Shown: positions 7,960 to 15,899, counted from the stretch's first letter. The stretch is DNA of 43,146 nt from Candidatus Gastranaerophilales bacterium (GCA_944322935.1 CALUQO010000022.1:1-43146); one strand, 5' to 3'. A program made the numbers and translations. Notes: a model not told the origin generated them from the letters alone.

Positions 7960-9044
7960 TCTTTTAAACCTTGTTTTTTGTTTATATATTCCAAAAGATT
8001 TGCTTTGTCTTTTTCAAGCAAAAAATCAACATTGTTTTTTGTTAAAATACGTCCGTATGATGTGTCTTTTCCCAGTAGATAGTCTGTTATTTTGTCCCCT
8101 AAGATATGAGTTGGGTGAGATGATTCAAAAAAATAAATTATATTTGGGGTCATATCTTCGTTATTATAAACATGCGGGTACTGAAAATCGTATATTGGTG
8201 CTATTTGTGTCAGTGTTTTTTTCCATTGAACAAAATCTTCCCAGAGTCCCATTTTGTAAATCAGATATTGATCGGTAATGTGTGAGGGCATTATAAATAT
8301 AACAATGTTTATATTTCTGTTTTGGCAGCTTTTGACAAGTTTTTGTATCGTGTTAAAAGCTTGCGGATTAAGTTCGTAATCTTGATAATATTTTTTGTAT
8401 TCTTTAAATGATTTGTTAAAACTTTTTTCTATATCTTTGTTGTAATACACATGCTTGGTGCCGTCTGTATTAAACATTCTGGACTCAATACCAAGCAAGT
8501 TTTTTATAATAGTCCAGATGCTGTCGCCTGTTGATTTTAGAGAAAGAATCGAAAAACCCAGTTCATTTGTGGTGATATTTGGTGTTTTTGATATTTGGTA
8601 TCTTGTTTTTTGATTGTTGTCTTCTCTGTTTTTGCTGAATGTTGCAAAATCTAACCCGAGATATACGTTTTTAATTTCTGGATGTATTAACAATATTTCA
8701 TCCAAAATGTCTGTGTATTCATTAATAAAAAGCCCGCCAACGCCAAGGTTTTCGGCTGTTTGACCGGTTATTCCCGCATAGTGTTTTTTTTGTATCGCAT
8801 AATCAACACGTGAAGTGCCAAGAAAAACTGTATCGAGCTCTTTTCTGTTTAATTTTAGAGCAATAAATTTTGTGTAACGTTCTTGTATTGTTGCTTCGGG
8901 TTTTAAAAGTTCAAATGGGATATATGAGTTATCGAATATATTGTACGGGTTAATAAAATAATTAAGACAAGCAATGCTAAAAATTAATATCAGGAAAGTT
9001 TTGAAAAATTTATTGTTGAAGTTTTTATAGTTTATATTATTCAC
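7935..9044 (-). CDS. Membrane-anchored SGNH-like protein, copy A
   Basis: 369 residues, GTG start with CGGA ten bases upstream. An N-terminal anchor covers ~13-30 (FFKTFLILIFSIACLNYF). Block I reads FLGTSRVDYA (Thr77/Ser78), and the C-terminal block reads FFESSHPTH (Glu307, His310), where the paralogue has Asp-x-x-His. First gene of the SGNH-SGNH-MBOAT operon; probably an O-acetyl transfer partner. The Asp-to-Glu exchange could alter or reduce activity and may divide labour between the two copies. Upstream is a region of TGTCA boxes shared with the divergent XRE regulator. Confidence 0.72.
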   Translation of the reverse strand: MNNINYKNFNNKFFKTFLILIFSIACLNYFINPYNIFDNSYIPFELLKPEATIQERYTKFIALKLNRKELDTVFLGTSRVDYAIQKKHYAGITGQTAENLGVGGLFINEYTDILDEILLIHPEIKNVYLGLDFATFSKNREDNNQKTRYQISKTPNITTNELGFSILSLKSTGDSIWTIIKNLLGIESRMFNTDGTKHVYYNKDIEKSFNKSFKEYKKYYQDYELNPQAFNTIQKLVKSCQNRNINIVIFIMPSHITDQYLIYKMGLWEDFVQWKKTLTQIAPIYDFQYPHVYNNEDMTPNIIYFFESSHPTHILGDKITDYLLGKDTSYGRILTKNNVDFLLEKDKANLLEYINKKQGLKEWVDEKIQ

Positions 9045-9058
9045 TATTTCTGATTCCG

Positions 9059-9159
9059 TGACATTTTTTATGGTTTTTATTGGTAAAATATGACAAATTA
9101 TTTCTTAATACATGTCATAATATATCTATTTTGTCAATCAAAATTGTCATTATTTGTCC
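9059..9159. promoter_or_regulatory. Cluster of TGTCA/TGACA boxes between divergent genes
   Basis: TGACA occurs at 9059-9063 and 9091-9095; TGTCA at 9113-9117, 9132-9136 and 9145-9149; a TGTCC variant at 9155-9159. TATGACA (9089-9095) and TGTCATA (9113-9119) form an inverted pair. The region separates the SGNH/MBOAT operon from the XRE gene, so these are candidate operators for that regulator. Confidence 0.45.
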
Positions 9160-9205
9160 TTATAGTTTGCCGATTTAACCGCTATCCTATTTATGGAGGC
9201 AAGTA

Positions 9206-9535
9206 ATGGAAGAACTCAAAAAGGATTTTGGCAAAAGGCTTAAAGAGTTAAGAAAAAGTCAGGGATTGACTCAAGAACAGCTTGCGGAAAAAATAGGGAT
9301 GGATACGCAAAATCTCTGTAAGATGGAAAACGGCTCGCATTTTCCACAGACAAAAAATTTGTATAAAATAGTCAAAGTGCTTGATATTGAAGTAAAAGAT
9401 CTTTTTGATTATGGACATTTTTTGCAAAGAGAAAAACTTATATCTGAGATAATGGATTTTTTGAATAAAGCTGCAAATAAAGAACTTGAATTTATTTATA
9501 AAATAGTAAAAAGTTTTAAAGAGTACGTTAAATAA
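9206..9535 (+). CDS. XRE-family helix-turn-helix regulator
   Basis: 109 residues with a strong GGAGG ribosome site. Residues ~7-63 are a Cro/CI HTH (RLKELRKSQGLTQEQLAEKI, then CKMENGSHFPQTKNLYKI). The C-terminal ~45 residues (REKLISEIMDFLNKAANKEL) are helical and may dimerise. It is divergent from the SGNH/MBOAT operon across 160 bp dense with TGTCA boxes, so autoregulation and control of that operon are the simplest reading. No ligand domain is visible. Confidence 0.88.
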   Translation: MEELKKDFGKRLKELRKSQGLTQEQLAEKIGMDTQNLCKMENGSHFPQTKNLYKIVKVLDIEVKDLFDYGHFLQREKLISEIMDFLNKAANKELEFIYKIVKSFKEYVK

Positions 9536-9611
9536 TATTATGTTTTGCGGTTTTGGCACAGTTATATAAATTTTGGTTTTTATTATTTTATGCGTACAAA
9601 ATAAAGAGTTT

Positions 9612-9667
9612 TGGAATTATGATTCCATAAGTGTTAATAATTGGTGTTTTTTGGAAGTGTGTTTCCA
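9612..9667. promoter_or_regulatory. Twin TGGAA-N6-TTCCA inverted repeats (candidate operator)
   Basis: Two perfect copies of TGGAA-N6-TTCCA lie at 9612-9627 and 9652-9667, with centres exactly 40 bp apart. The downstream copy sits inside an 11-bp perfect inverted repeat (9646-9656 with 9663-9673) that ends one base before the -35 box of the ATPase promoter. The 40-bp phase, close to four helical turns, suggests cooperative binding by a dimeric regulator. Alternatively the longer repeat might act as a terminator for the XRE gene, but no T-run follows it. Confidence 0.55.
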
Positions 9668-9673
9668 AAAAAC

Positions 9674-9702
9674 TTGAATTTATCAAAATTATTTTGTATA
9701 AT
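9674..9702 (+). promoter_or_regulatory. Sigma-70 promoter for the ATPase gene
   Basis: TTGAAT (9674-9679), a 17-base spacer and TATAAT (9697-9702), 18 bases before the ATG at 9721. The -35 box abuts the inverted repeat ending at 9673. Confidence 0.7.
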
Positions 9703-9720
9703 AAAATATAGAGGCTTAAA

Positions 9721-10914
9721 ATGATTGAACGTAATATATATTTAAAGAAACTTATCGGATTTAAAGACAAACAACTCATTAAAGTGATAACGGGAATCCG
9801 CAGATGCGGAAAATCAACTTTGCTAAAAATTTTTCAAAATTACTTATTGGAAAACGGGGTTAAACAAAGACAAATTATAACAATAAATTTTGAAAATCCC
9901 GATTACGATAATTTAAGAGATTACAAAGAGCTTTATAAATTTTTAAAAAATAAATTGGCAAAAAATACTAAGAATTATATATTTTTGGATGAAATACAAA
10001 ACGTAGCGGAATATCAAAAGGCAATTGACGGATTATACATAATGGACAACGTCGATTTGTATATTACGGGCTCTAACGCTTATTTTATGTCGGGAGAACT
10101 GGCTACTTTACTATCCGGACGTTATATAGAAATTGAAATGCTGCCTTTATCGTTTAAAGAATATATATCAGCGTTTTCTCAACAACAGGATTTGTCCGCA
10201 TTATACAGACAATATATAGAAAACGGTTCTTTTCCGTATATAACAAAACTGGATGACAACAAAGAGCAAATAAGGGATTATTTAAGCGGTATTTATAATA
10301 CGGTTATATTAAAAGATGTGGTTGCCCGCAAAAAAATACCGGATGTTCCCGCATTAGAGAGTATTGTTAAATTTCTGTTTGACAACATAGGAAATATAAC
10401 AACTCCCAAAAAAATCAGCGACACAATGACCTCAAAAGGAAGAAAAATATCAAATCATACTGTCGAAAATTATATTTCTGCACTTGTCGATTGTTTTGTT
10501 CTGTACAAAGCAGGCAGATATGATATTAAAGGCAAGCAATATCTGGAAACGATGGAAAAATATTATATTGCTGATACGGGTTTGAGATATTTCCTTTTGG
10601 GTTCAAAATACGTTGATATGGGACACATATTGGAAAATATTGTTTATTTAGAGCTTTTACGCCGCGGTTATAAAGTTTTTATAGGCAGGATAGGACAACT
10701 GGAAATAGATTTTGTTGCGGAAAAAAACGGAGAAACAGAATACTATCAGGTAGCCCAAACTGTTATGCCCAAAGATACTTTAGACAGAGAATTGGAACCG
10801 CTTTACAAAATAAAAAATCATAATGCTAAATATCTGATAACAATGGATAACGTACCCAATGTGTCCCATAACGGAATTAAACAAATTTATGCTTTGGATT
10901 GGCTGACAAAGTAA
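9721..10914 (+). CDS. AAA-type ATPase with C-terminal DUF4143 (AAA_14 family)
   Basis: 397 residues. Walker A is GIRRCGKST (Lys31), Walker B is YIFLDEIQN (Asp90/Glu91), and a sensor-like YITGSNAYFMSGELATLLSG follows. The C-terminal half fits DUF4143 (ISNHTVENYISALVDCFVLY, then YIADTGLRYFLLG) and ends in a restriction-nuclease-like fold (VYLELLRRGYKVFIG, IDFVAEKNG). Such proteins are common in gut anaerobes; their role is unresolved. Ribosome site GAGG eight bases upstream. It stands as a single unit with its own promoter and twin inverted-repeat operator, so it may be conditionally expressed. Confidence 0.88.
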   Translation: MIERNIYLKKLIGFKDKQLIKVITGIRRCGKSTLLKIFQNYLLENGVKQRQIITINFENPDYDNLRDYKELYKFLKNKLAKNTKNYIFLDEIQNVAEYQKAIDGLYIMDNVDLYITGSNAYFMSGELATLLSGRYIEIEMLPLSFKEYISAFSQQQDLSALYRQYIENGSFPYITKLDDNKEQIRDYLSGIYNTVILKDVVARKKIPDVPALESIVKFLFDNIGNITTPKKISDTMTSKGRKISNHTVENYISALVDCFVLYKAGRYDIKGKQYLETMEKYYIADTGLRYFLLGSKYVDMGHILENIVYLELLRRGYKVFIGRIGQLEIDFVAEKNGETEYYQVAQTVMPKDTLDRELEPLYKIKNHNAKYLITMDNVPNVSHNGIKQIYALDWLTK

Positions 10915-11011
10915 AATAATAAAAAATTGTTGTTTATTCATACATGATGAAATCTAATCCGATTGATTTTCAAGCATTTTTTTGCATAAATTATGCAAGG
11001 ATAACACTGCC

Positions 11012-11899
11012 ATGAAAAGACAAACAATAGGTATATTAAACGGAGCAATAGCCGCGGCAAGTTACGGGACGAACCCGCTTTTTGCGCTGCCGATGTATGC
11101 GGGGGGAATCGGTGTAAATTCCGTTTTATTCTACAGATACGCTATTGCCGTTGCGATTTATTTTTTATGGCTCAAGTTTGTAAAAAAAACCTCTTTAAAA
11201 ATTACCTTAAAAGAGGGTGTGTTGCTTTCAATTTTCGGGTTATTTTTTTCGTTGTCCTCGTTAACGCTTTTTGACGCATTTAATTACATAGAAGCGGGCA
11301 TTGCCTGCACGATACTTTTTATATATCCTCTGCTGGTTGCGATAATAATGACGATGTTTTTTCACGAAAAATTAACCAAAACTGTTATTTTTTCAATAAT
11401 ATTAACATTCAGCGGGATTTTCCTTTTGTATAACGGAAAACCCGGAACGACTCTTAACCTGCATGGTGTTATCATGGTGCTGCTTTCAGCGCTTTTGTAC
11501 GCACTTTATATTGTCGGGGTAAAAAACGTAAAAGCACTTAGGCACATAAAGCCGGACAAGTTGAGTTTTTATGTAATGTTATTCGGGCTTCTGGTTTATA
11601 TTGTTAATTTAAAATTTTGCACGCAGCTGCAAATAATACACACACCGTTTTTGTGGCTGTGTACATTCGGTCTGGCACTTTTTCCAACAATTATTTCGCT
11701 TGAGACAATTACTATTGCAATAAAGCTTATCGGCTCGACCACAACAGCCATTCTCGGTGCGTTGGAACCTTTAACCGCAATATTTTTCGGAGTCATTTTC
11801 TTTCACGAACAATTGACTTTAAAAATATGTATTGGTGTAGCGTTGATTTTGTCCGGCGTAATTTTAATTATCACCAGAAAGCAGATGAAAAAATCTTGA
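11012..11899 (+). CDS. EamA/DMT-family transporter
   Basis: 295 residues from the chosen ATG, about ten hydrophobic helices in two EamA repeats (GILNGAIAAASYGTNPLFAL at the start of the first, GVIMVLLSALLYALYIVGVK at the second). The C-terminal repeat has LGALEPLTAIFFGVIFFHEQL, the typical EamA helix 9 motif. DMT exporters move small metabolites such as amino acids across the inner membrane; the substrate cannot be read. The ATG at 11012 follows AAGGATAA; a TTG at 10982 would add ten residues without a ribosome site. It ends 19 bp from the convergent gene at 11919. Confidence 0.88.
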   Translation: MKRQTIGILNGAIAAASYGTNPLFALPMYAGGIGVNSVLFYRYAIAVAIYFLWLKFVKKTSLKITLKEGVLLSIFGLFFSLSSLTLFDAFNYIEAGIACTILFIYPLLVAIIMTMFFHEKLTKTVIFSIILTFSGIFLLYNGKPGTTLNLHGVIMVLLSALLYALYIVGVKNVKALRHIKPDKLSFYVMLFGLLVYIVNLKFCTQLQIIHTPFLWLCTFGLALFPTIISLETITIAIKLIGSTTTAILGALEPLTAIFFGVIFFHEQLTLKICIGVALILSGVILIITRKQMKKS

Positions 11900-11918
11900 T
11901 AAAAACTCTTTCTAATCT

Positions 11919-12491
11919 TTAGTAATAGTAGTAATAATAGTCATCATCATCATCGTCATCATCGTCGTCATCGTAATCGTCATCATCATCGTTGTCATTG
12001 CTATCACTGCCGAATATAATGCCGAGAACAATGCCGCCGACTACCAGCAGTGTTAATACTACAGCAATAATAATATTTTTTTTCTTGTCCTGGCCGGCTT
12101 TTTCCTGTTCAGCTTCCTGTGTTGCCTGCTGTACAGCCTGATAATCAGCCATATCCTCCGCTTCGCTGGAAGTTGTATTGGCAAAATCGTCCACTTCTAC
12201 GGACTTTACGGTTTCGTACGTTGTATCGGAGTATGTACCGTCAACGTAATCATCTAAAGTCGGGAGTTTTGTTTCTTTATAGGTTTCGGCATAGCTGGGC
12301 TCATTGTTCTGAAAGGAATTTGCCGACGGGGTAGTAGCAGCGGTATTATTTGAACCGGTATTTTCATCATTCACTACATAAGAACCGTTGGGCCCTATTT
12401 TTAATTTTGCCGCAAAACTGCAATTTGGGCTTACCAAAAAAGTCAACAGTAAAAATATAGCTATTGTTTTTTGCAAATCAATCTTTTTCAT
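11919..12491 (-). CDS. Membrane protein with Asp/Tyr-repeat C-terminal tail
   Basis: 190 residues. Signal peptide at ~1-27 (MKKIDLQKTIAIFLLLTFLV), a polar Thr/Asn/Glu-rich ectodomain, a second helix at ~140-160 (NIIIAVVLTLLVVGGIVLGI), then an extreme tail: D5-Y-D11-Y6 to the stop. Topology suggests the tail faces the cytoplasm if the signal peptide is cleaved. The tail DNA mixes GAT/GAC and TAT/TAC codons, so it is not a pure trinucleotide tract. Last of three same-strand genes with two TonB-C-like proteins; gaps are 16 and 12 bp. No family recognised. Confidence 0.7.
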   Translation of the reverse strand: MKKIDLQKTIAIFLLLTFLVSPNCSFAAKLKIGPNGSYVVNDENTGSNNTAATTPSANSFQNNEPSYAETYKETKLPTLDDYVDGTYSDTTYETVKSVEVDDFANTTSSEAEDMADYQAVQQATQEAEQEKAGQDKKKNIIIAVVLTLLVVGGIVLGIIFGSDSNDNDDDDDYDDDDDDDDDDDYYYYYY

Positions 12492-12507
12492 ATTCTATCT
12501 TTCTTTT

Positions 12508-13233
12508 TTATTGTTTTACACGTTCAATATCGTCATAGTCTGATGCATCAAAGCCTTTCCATTTTGAGGTTGTAGTGCTGCGCAATACCGCAGATACAAA
12601 AACCTTTTTACGCTGAGAGCCGTAAGGGTAAGTGTAGACCATGTTGCCTGATGTGTTTTTTATATTTTCCGCAGATTGCCGAAGATATACGGACCTTGGA
12701 ACATATTTTTCCGAAACAACACTGATTTTTGCTTTGCTTAAATTTTCCCGAAACTTGGAGCCGCCCAAAGTTTTAACATCCTCGGACAGTTTTAACTTGT
12801 AGAACGTATTATTATCAATACAGTATGCATAAAAAGGCGTATTTGCTTTATATACAGCGTCACCGGTTTTATCGGCACGTACTACATCATACGTTGAAAC
12901 CGGTATAAAATACACAACTATCTCCGACAACTTACGCTGATTATCTACAATAAGACTATAGGCGTATGAATTACCGGTCCATAAGGAGTATAATACACAA
13001 TTGCGTTTATCAATTTCGTTATTAACATCTGCATGCCACTGGTTCCACTGGATAGAAAGCCATTCTTCTTCAGGTTCTTCTTTTGTATTCTGAAAGAAGG
13101 TAGGCAAGGATATTGTGTATTCCGGGATTTCAAAATCCTCCGCATCCGTAACGTTAACTGCGCATAAACCAGTATTAAAACTGCAAAATACCGTTGCTGC
13201 CGCTATTAAAAAAGTATATATTGTCTTTTTCAT
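12508..13233 (-). CDS. Exported protein with TonB-C-like domain
   Basis: 241 residues; signal peptide ~1-24 (MKKTIYTFLIAAATVFCSFN). The core repeats the pattern of the TonB-C-like domain in the upstream gene: WNQWHADVNNEI, then GNSYAYSLIVDNQRKLSEIVVYF, compared with WRNNINTKI and GTKYSYSFYVDANRNISDIQVTV. It lacks a membrane anchor after cleavage, so it is probably a soluble periplasmic protein or part of an envelope complex with its operon partners. Middle gene of the 14196-11919 operon. Homology to TonB-C is by pattern only. Confidence 0.68.
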   Translation of the reverse strand: MKKTIYTFLIAAATVFCSFNTGLCAVNVTDAEDFEIPEYTISLPTFFQNTKEEPEEEWLSIQWNQWHADVNNEIDKRNCVLYSLWTGNSYAYSLIVDNQRKLSEIVVYFIPVSTYDVVRADKTGDAVYKANTPFYAYCIDNNTFYKLKLSEDVKTLGGSKFRENLSKAKISVVSEKYVPRSVYLRQSAENIKNTSGNMVYTYPYGSQRKKVFVSAVLRSTTTSKWKGFDASDYDDIERVKQ

Positions 13234-13245
13234 CTTTTCCTCGTG

Positions 13246-14196
13246 TTATCTTGTTATTGTGATATATGCCGCGACCTTTGCTCTTTCTATAGAAACATCT
13301 GACGGAAATTGCAGTATAGAATTTTTTTGGTATTGTTGTATACAGCTTTTTATTGTGTTTATTCCGCTTTTGGCCGCGGCATTGTTGGAGTTTTTAACAA
13401 CAGTTACCTGAATGTCCGATATATTCCTGTTTGCATCAACATAAAAACTGTAAGAATATTTTGTTCCCGTCGGGATTGTCTTGGACATTTTGGGTGTAGC
13501 CGAACTTATTATTTTTGTATTAATGTTGTTACGCCATCTTTCAAGCGAAATAGATTGCTGTGCTGCAGTTGCTGTTTTTGTTTGTTGAACTTTTGGAGCG
13601 GATTGTGTTTTTGTTGTTTGAGTTGTTTTTGCTGTCTGGGTGGTCTTTGTAACTTTAGGAGCGGTTGTTGCTGCCTTTTTTACGGTAGTAGTCTTTTTGG
13701 CAGCTGTTTTGGTCACTGTTTTTTGTTTAACGGTTTTTTGAGGCTGTACCGTTTGTACGGTTTGTTTGGGCGGAGTATATGATACATTTTGCTTTTCAAC
13801 TTCGGCTAAAGCTTTTGCCTCTTGTGCCGCTCTTTGTGCTTCTTCCTGCTGTTTTGCTTCTAAATATTGAGCATATTTTTGTTTTGCCCGTTCTTTCATT
13901 TGGGCCATGTATTCATCTCTGCTGACTGTTGTTATATTTTCAACAGACTCTGATGCAGTATTCAGAGTATTTTTCAGATTTTCAACGGGTTTGATTGCGA
14001 CAGTTTCCTTTGGAGTTGATACATTTTTTGATTCAACCTTAATGTCTTTATTTTGTATATTTTTTGATTCCGTTAATTCAATATTATTTGAGGACGACAA
14101 AAAATTGATACTTTTAGTCAGCTGCGGGTTTGCAGCTATCACTATAGTCGTCACAATCGCTATAAAAATTACTATGCCAGCATAAACTTTTAACAT
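13246..14196 (-). CDS. TonB-like protein: N-terminal anchor, Lys/Thr/Gln linker, TonB-C-like domain
   Basis: 316 residues. An uncleaved anchor sits at ~4-23 (VYAGIVIFIAIVTTIVIAAN). A coiled segment (RAKQKYAQYLEAKQQEEAQRA) and a long Lys/Thr/Gln/Val-rich linker follow, up to ~residue 215. The C-terminal ~95 residues (LERWRNNINTKII, SYSFYVDANRNISDIQVTVV, SIERAKVAAYITITR) match the TonB-C/TolA-C type fold. By family it would transmit energy or make envelope contacts from the inner membrane. The linker resembles TonB/TolA spacers that cross the periplasm. First gene of the three-gene operon; no TonB-dependent receptor or ExbB/D lies next to it. Confidence 0.72.
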   Translation of the reverse strand: MLKVYAGIVIFIAIVTTIVIAANPQLTKSINFLSSSNNIELTESKNIQNKDIKVESKNVSTPKETVAIKPVENLKNTLNTASESVENITTVSRDEYMAQMKERAKQKYAQYLEAKQQEEAQRAAQEAKALAEVEKQNVSYTPPKQTVQTVQPQKTVKQKTVTKTAAKKTTTVKKAATTAPKVTKTTQTAKTTQTTKTQSAPKVQQTKTATAAQQSISLERWRNNINTKIISSATPKMSKTIPTGTKYSYSFYVDANRNISDIQVTVVKNSNNAAAKSGINTIKSCIQQYQKNSILQFPSDVSIERAKVAAYITITR

Positions 14197-14350
14197 TTTA
14201 ATTTAAAAAATATCCGGTTATTATTCTTTGACTAGCAGTATATATTATATCAATTAAAGCTACAATACAGTTTTTATTGTATTTTTAAGTCTTGCAAAAT
14301 CCGTTGTTCTTTTTTGTATTTTTTAGCCGCAGAAGTAGTGTTATCAAATA

Positions 14351-14860
14351 TTACAATTCGTTTAGTTCGTATATATAATGCTGCAGCTGTAAAGCCCGTT
14401 CTTTAATCGTTTCTCTTTTTTGTCCGGCGTTCAGGGTGTAATAAATTGTTCCTGCTTTATTATAAATTATATTTTCGTTTACATCGAATTCGGATTTTAT
14501 ATAACTTTCCCATTTTTTCTGCGAATCAGCTATTTTTTCATATTTGTCAGCTGGTAAAATTTGTTTTAAAGTCATTAAGTTTTTATCAATTTTTTTAAAC
14601 CAATCCTCTGTTGCTTTAAGTGCACAATTACCCATTCCTATATCAGATGTATCTGCGATTTTTATACATTTTTCTTCTTCAATATCAATAGGATGTTTTG
14701 CAGGCTCAGGTGTTTCTGGTTCTTTTGCAACAGCATGTTCTTTGCAGTATTCCTCACAAGAAGGACACTGTTGTTCAACAGTAGCAGAGTGATTTTCCTG
14801 TACTTTGGTACAACCGGAAGAAATCAATATTAATGATAATAAAACAATTAGTTTTTTCAT
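14351..14860 (-). CDS. Lipoprotein with LprI/DUF1311-like domain
   Basis: 169 residues; a lipobox ISSGC puts the lipidated cysteine at Cys17. A Cys-containing spacer (CPSCEEYCKEH) precedes the domain at ~75-165: GNCALKATEDWFKKIDKNLM, then LPADKYEKIADSQKKWESYI, the CxxxAxxxW...L...QxxW pattern of the LprI/DUF1311 family, some members of which inhibit host lysozyme. Function here is inference. It is its own unit; the 154 bp between it and the TonB-like operon hold no visible gene. Confidence 0.75.
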   Translation of the reverse strand: MKKLIVLLSLILISSGCTKVQENHSATVEQQCPSCEEYCKEHAVAKEPETPEPAKHPIDIEEEKCIKIADTSDIGMGNCALKATEDWFKKIDKNLMTLKQILPADKYEKIADSQKKWESYIKSEFDVNENIIYNKAGTIYYTLNAGQKRETIKERALQLQHYIYELNEL

Positions 14861-15203
14861 AAACTTATTGTAACTTATTTTTTATTTATTGCTTTATTTT
14901 AAAATAATAATTGTAATAAATTGCAGTTTGTCTGTTTGACTTGTCTAAATATAAATTCTGCCGGCATGTCACGGGGCCAATTTCTTATAGCACTTGATTG
15001 TTCTGCCGAAATAGTGCATAATGTATTCAACGGCAATGTCTTTTAACAGGTTTGTTCAATTTGGAACATGCCCACGTTATCAAAATTTAGGCATAGCTGT
15101 GTTCATTTAGATGACAGTGATATTTACAGTTGTCTATTTGTCATGCAAAATTTAGGAGGTGAATTGTTATGTAAATAATAAAAAATAGGGTACAATTAAA
15201 TCT
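14861..15203. other. 343-bp divergent intergenic region
   Basis: Separates the LprI-like lipoprotein (minus) from the secreted protein at 15204 (plus). No gene is supported on either strand; only broken frames under about 45 codons are present. The notable item is a strong Shine-Dalgarno (AGGAGGTG, 15154-15161) followed by ATG-TAA at 15169-15174. A TACAAT hexamer at 15191-15196 is a possible -10, which would make the next gene nearly leaderless. Confidence 0.5.
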
Positions 15204-15818
15204 ATGAAAAAATTGTTTGCTATATTTATTATATCTTTTCTGCTGTCAAACAGTGCTTTTGCTTTAGATTATTCAAAGTACAATCTGTCTGATATAAATG
15301 CAATCAGAGAAGCAACAAAAGCTTATCAAAATGAATTTAAAGATAAAAAAGGCACAAAAGAAGCAGAAATTGAGTTTTTGAAATTCAGGGATTTTTATTA
15401 TGAAGCTGTAGAAAAACAGGATATAAGAATTAAACTAAAGGAACCGGTAAAACTATATAGAAACTCATATTACTGGCAAGCAAGAAAATATACAAAAGAA
15501 TACGCCGACAAAGGATTAAGAGTGGATTTTAATGGAGAGTTTTATATAACCGAAAATAATAAATACTTATACAAAAATTTCTGTTCTTATTTAAATGCGG
15601 ATTGGTGTGAGTTATTAAAGTTTTTGTCAAAACAAGATACAAAAAGAATCTTTTGGGATTCGGTTTATGTAATATCAAAAGACGAACTTGTAAAAATAAT
15701 AAATTTTTATAAAAACTTTGATAAGAAATACCCTAATTTTGTATTAAATGATTCTATAAAATCTATAATAAAAGATTATGAAAAAGATTTAAAACGTTAC
15801 CCTTATCTAACTGATTAA
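15204..15818 (+). CDS. Secreted hypothetical protein
   Basis: 204 residues, unrecognised. Signal peptide ~1-20 (MKKLFAIFIISFLLSNSAFA). The mature part is Lys/Tyr/Asp-rich and probably mostly helical (IREATKAYQNEFKDKKGTKE, then DSIKSIIKDYEKDLKRYPYL). It has two cysteines in one segment (NFCSYLNADWCELL), possibly a disulfide. No Shine-Dalgarno lies directly before its ATG; the nearest one drives a start-stop codon pair 29 bases upstream. It is followed by an inverted repeat at 15841-15866 and then by the M15-type peptidase. Very A-rich coding, like its downstream neighbour. Confidence 0.7.
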   Translation: MKKLFAIFIISFLLSNSAFALDYSKYNLSDINAIREATKAYQNEFKDKKGTKEAEIEFLKFRDFYYEAVEKQDIRIKLKEPVKLYRNSYYWQARKYTKEYADKGLRVDFNGEFYITENNKYLYKNFCSYLNADWCELLKFLSKQDTKRIFWDSVYVISKDELVKIINFYKNFDKKYPNFVLNDSIKSIIKDYEKDLKRYPYLTD

Positions 15819-15840
15819 TTTAGATTTTAATTAATCTTAC

Positions 15841-15866
15841 ACGCTAATTGAATCATCAATTAGCGT
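15841..15866 (+). terminator. Perfect 11-bp hairpin after the 15204 gene
   Basis: ACGCTAATTGA (15841-15851), loop ATCA, TCAATTAGCGT (15856-15866). Only a weak T-rich tail (TATTGT) follows, so termination may be partial and the peptidase gene at 15900 may still be read through. Confidence 0.55.
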
Positions 15867-15899
15867 TATTGTCGTACAAAAATTTAAGGAGAAAACAAA

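Noticed and set aside
11919-12000. CRISPR-like or microsatellite reading of the ATC-rich tract
   Set aside because: It is the 3' end of a coding sequence with mixed synonymous codons; there are no spacers and no fixed repeat unit.
13309-13782. 157-codon plus frame rich in Cys and Phe
   Set aside because: Antisense shadow of the Lys/Thr/Gln linker of the TonB-like gene.
14861-15203. Possible decayed genes on either strand
   Set aside because: Short frames such as a 29-codon plus frame and a ~45-codon minus frame are broken, lack starts with ribosome sites and match nothing I recognise.
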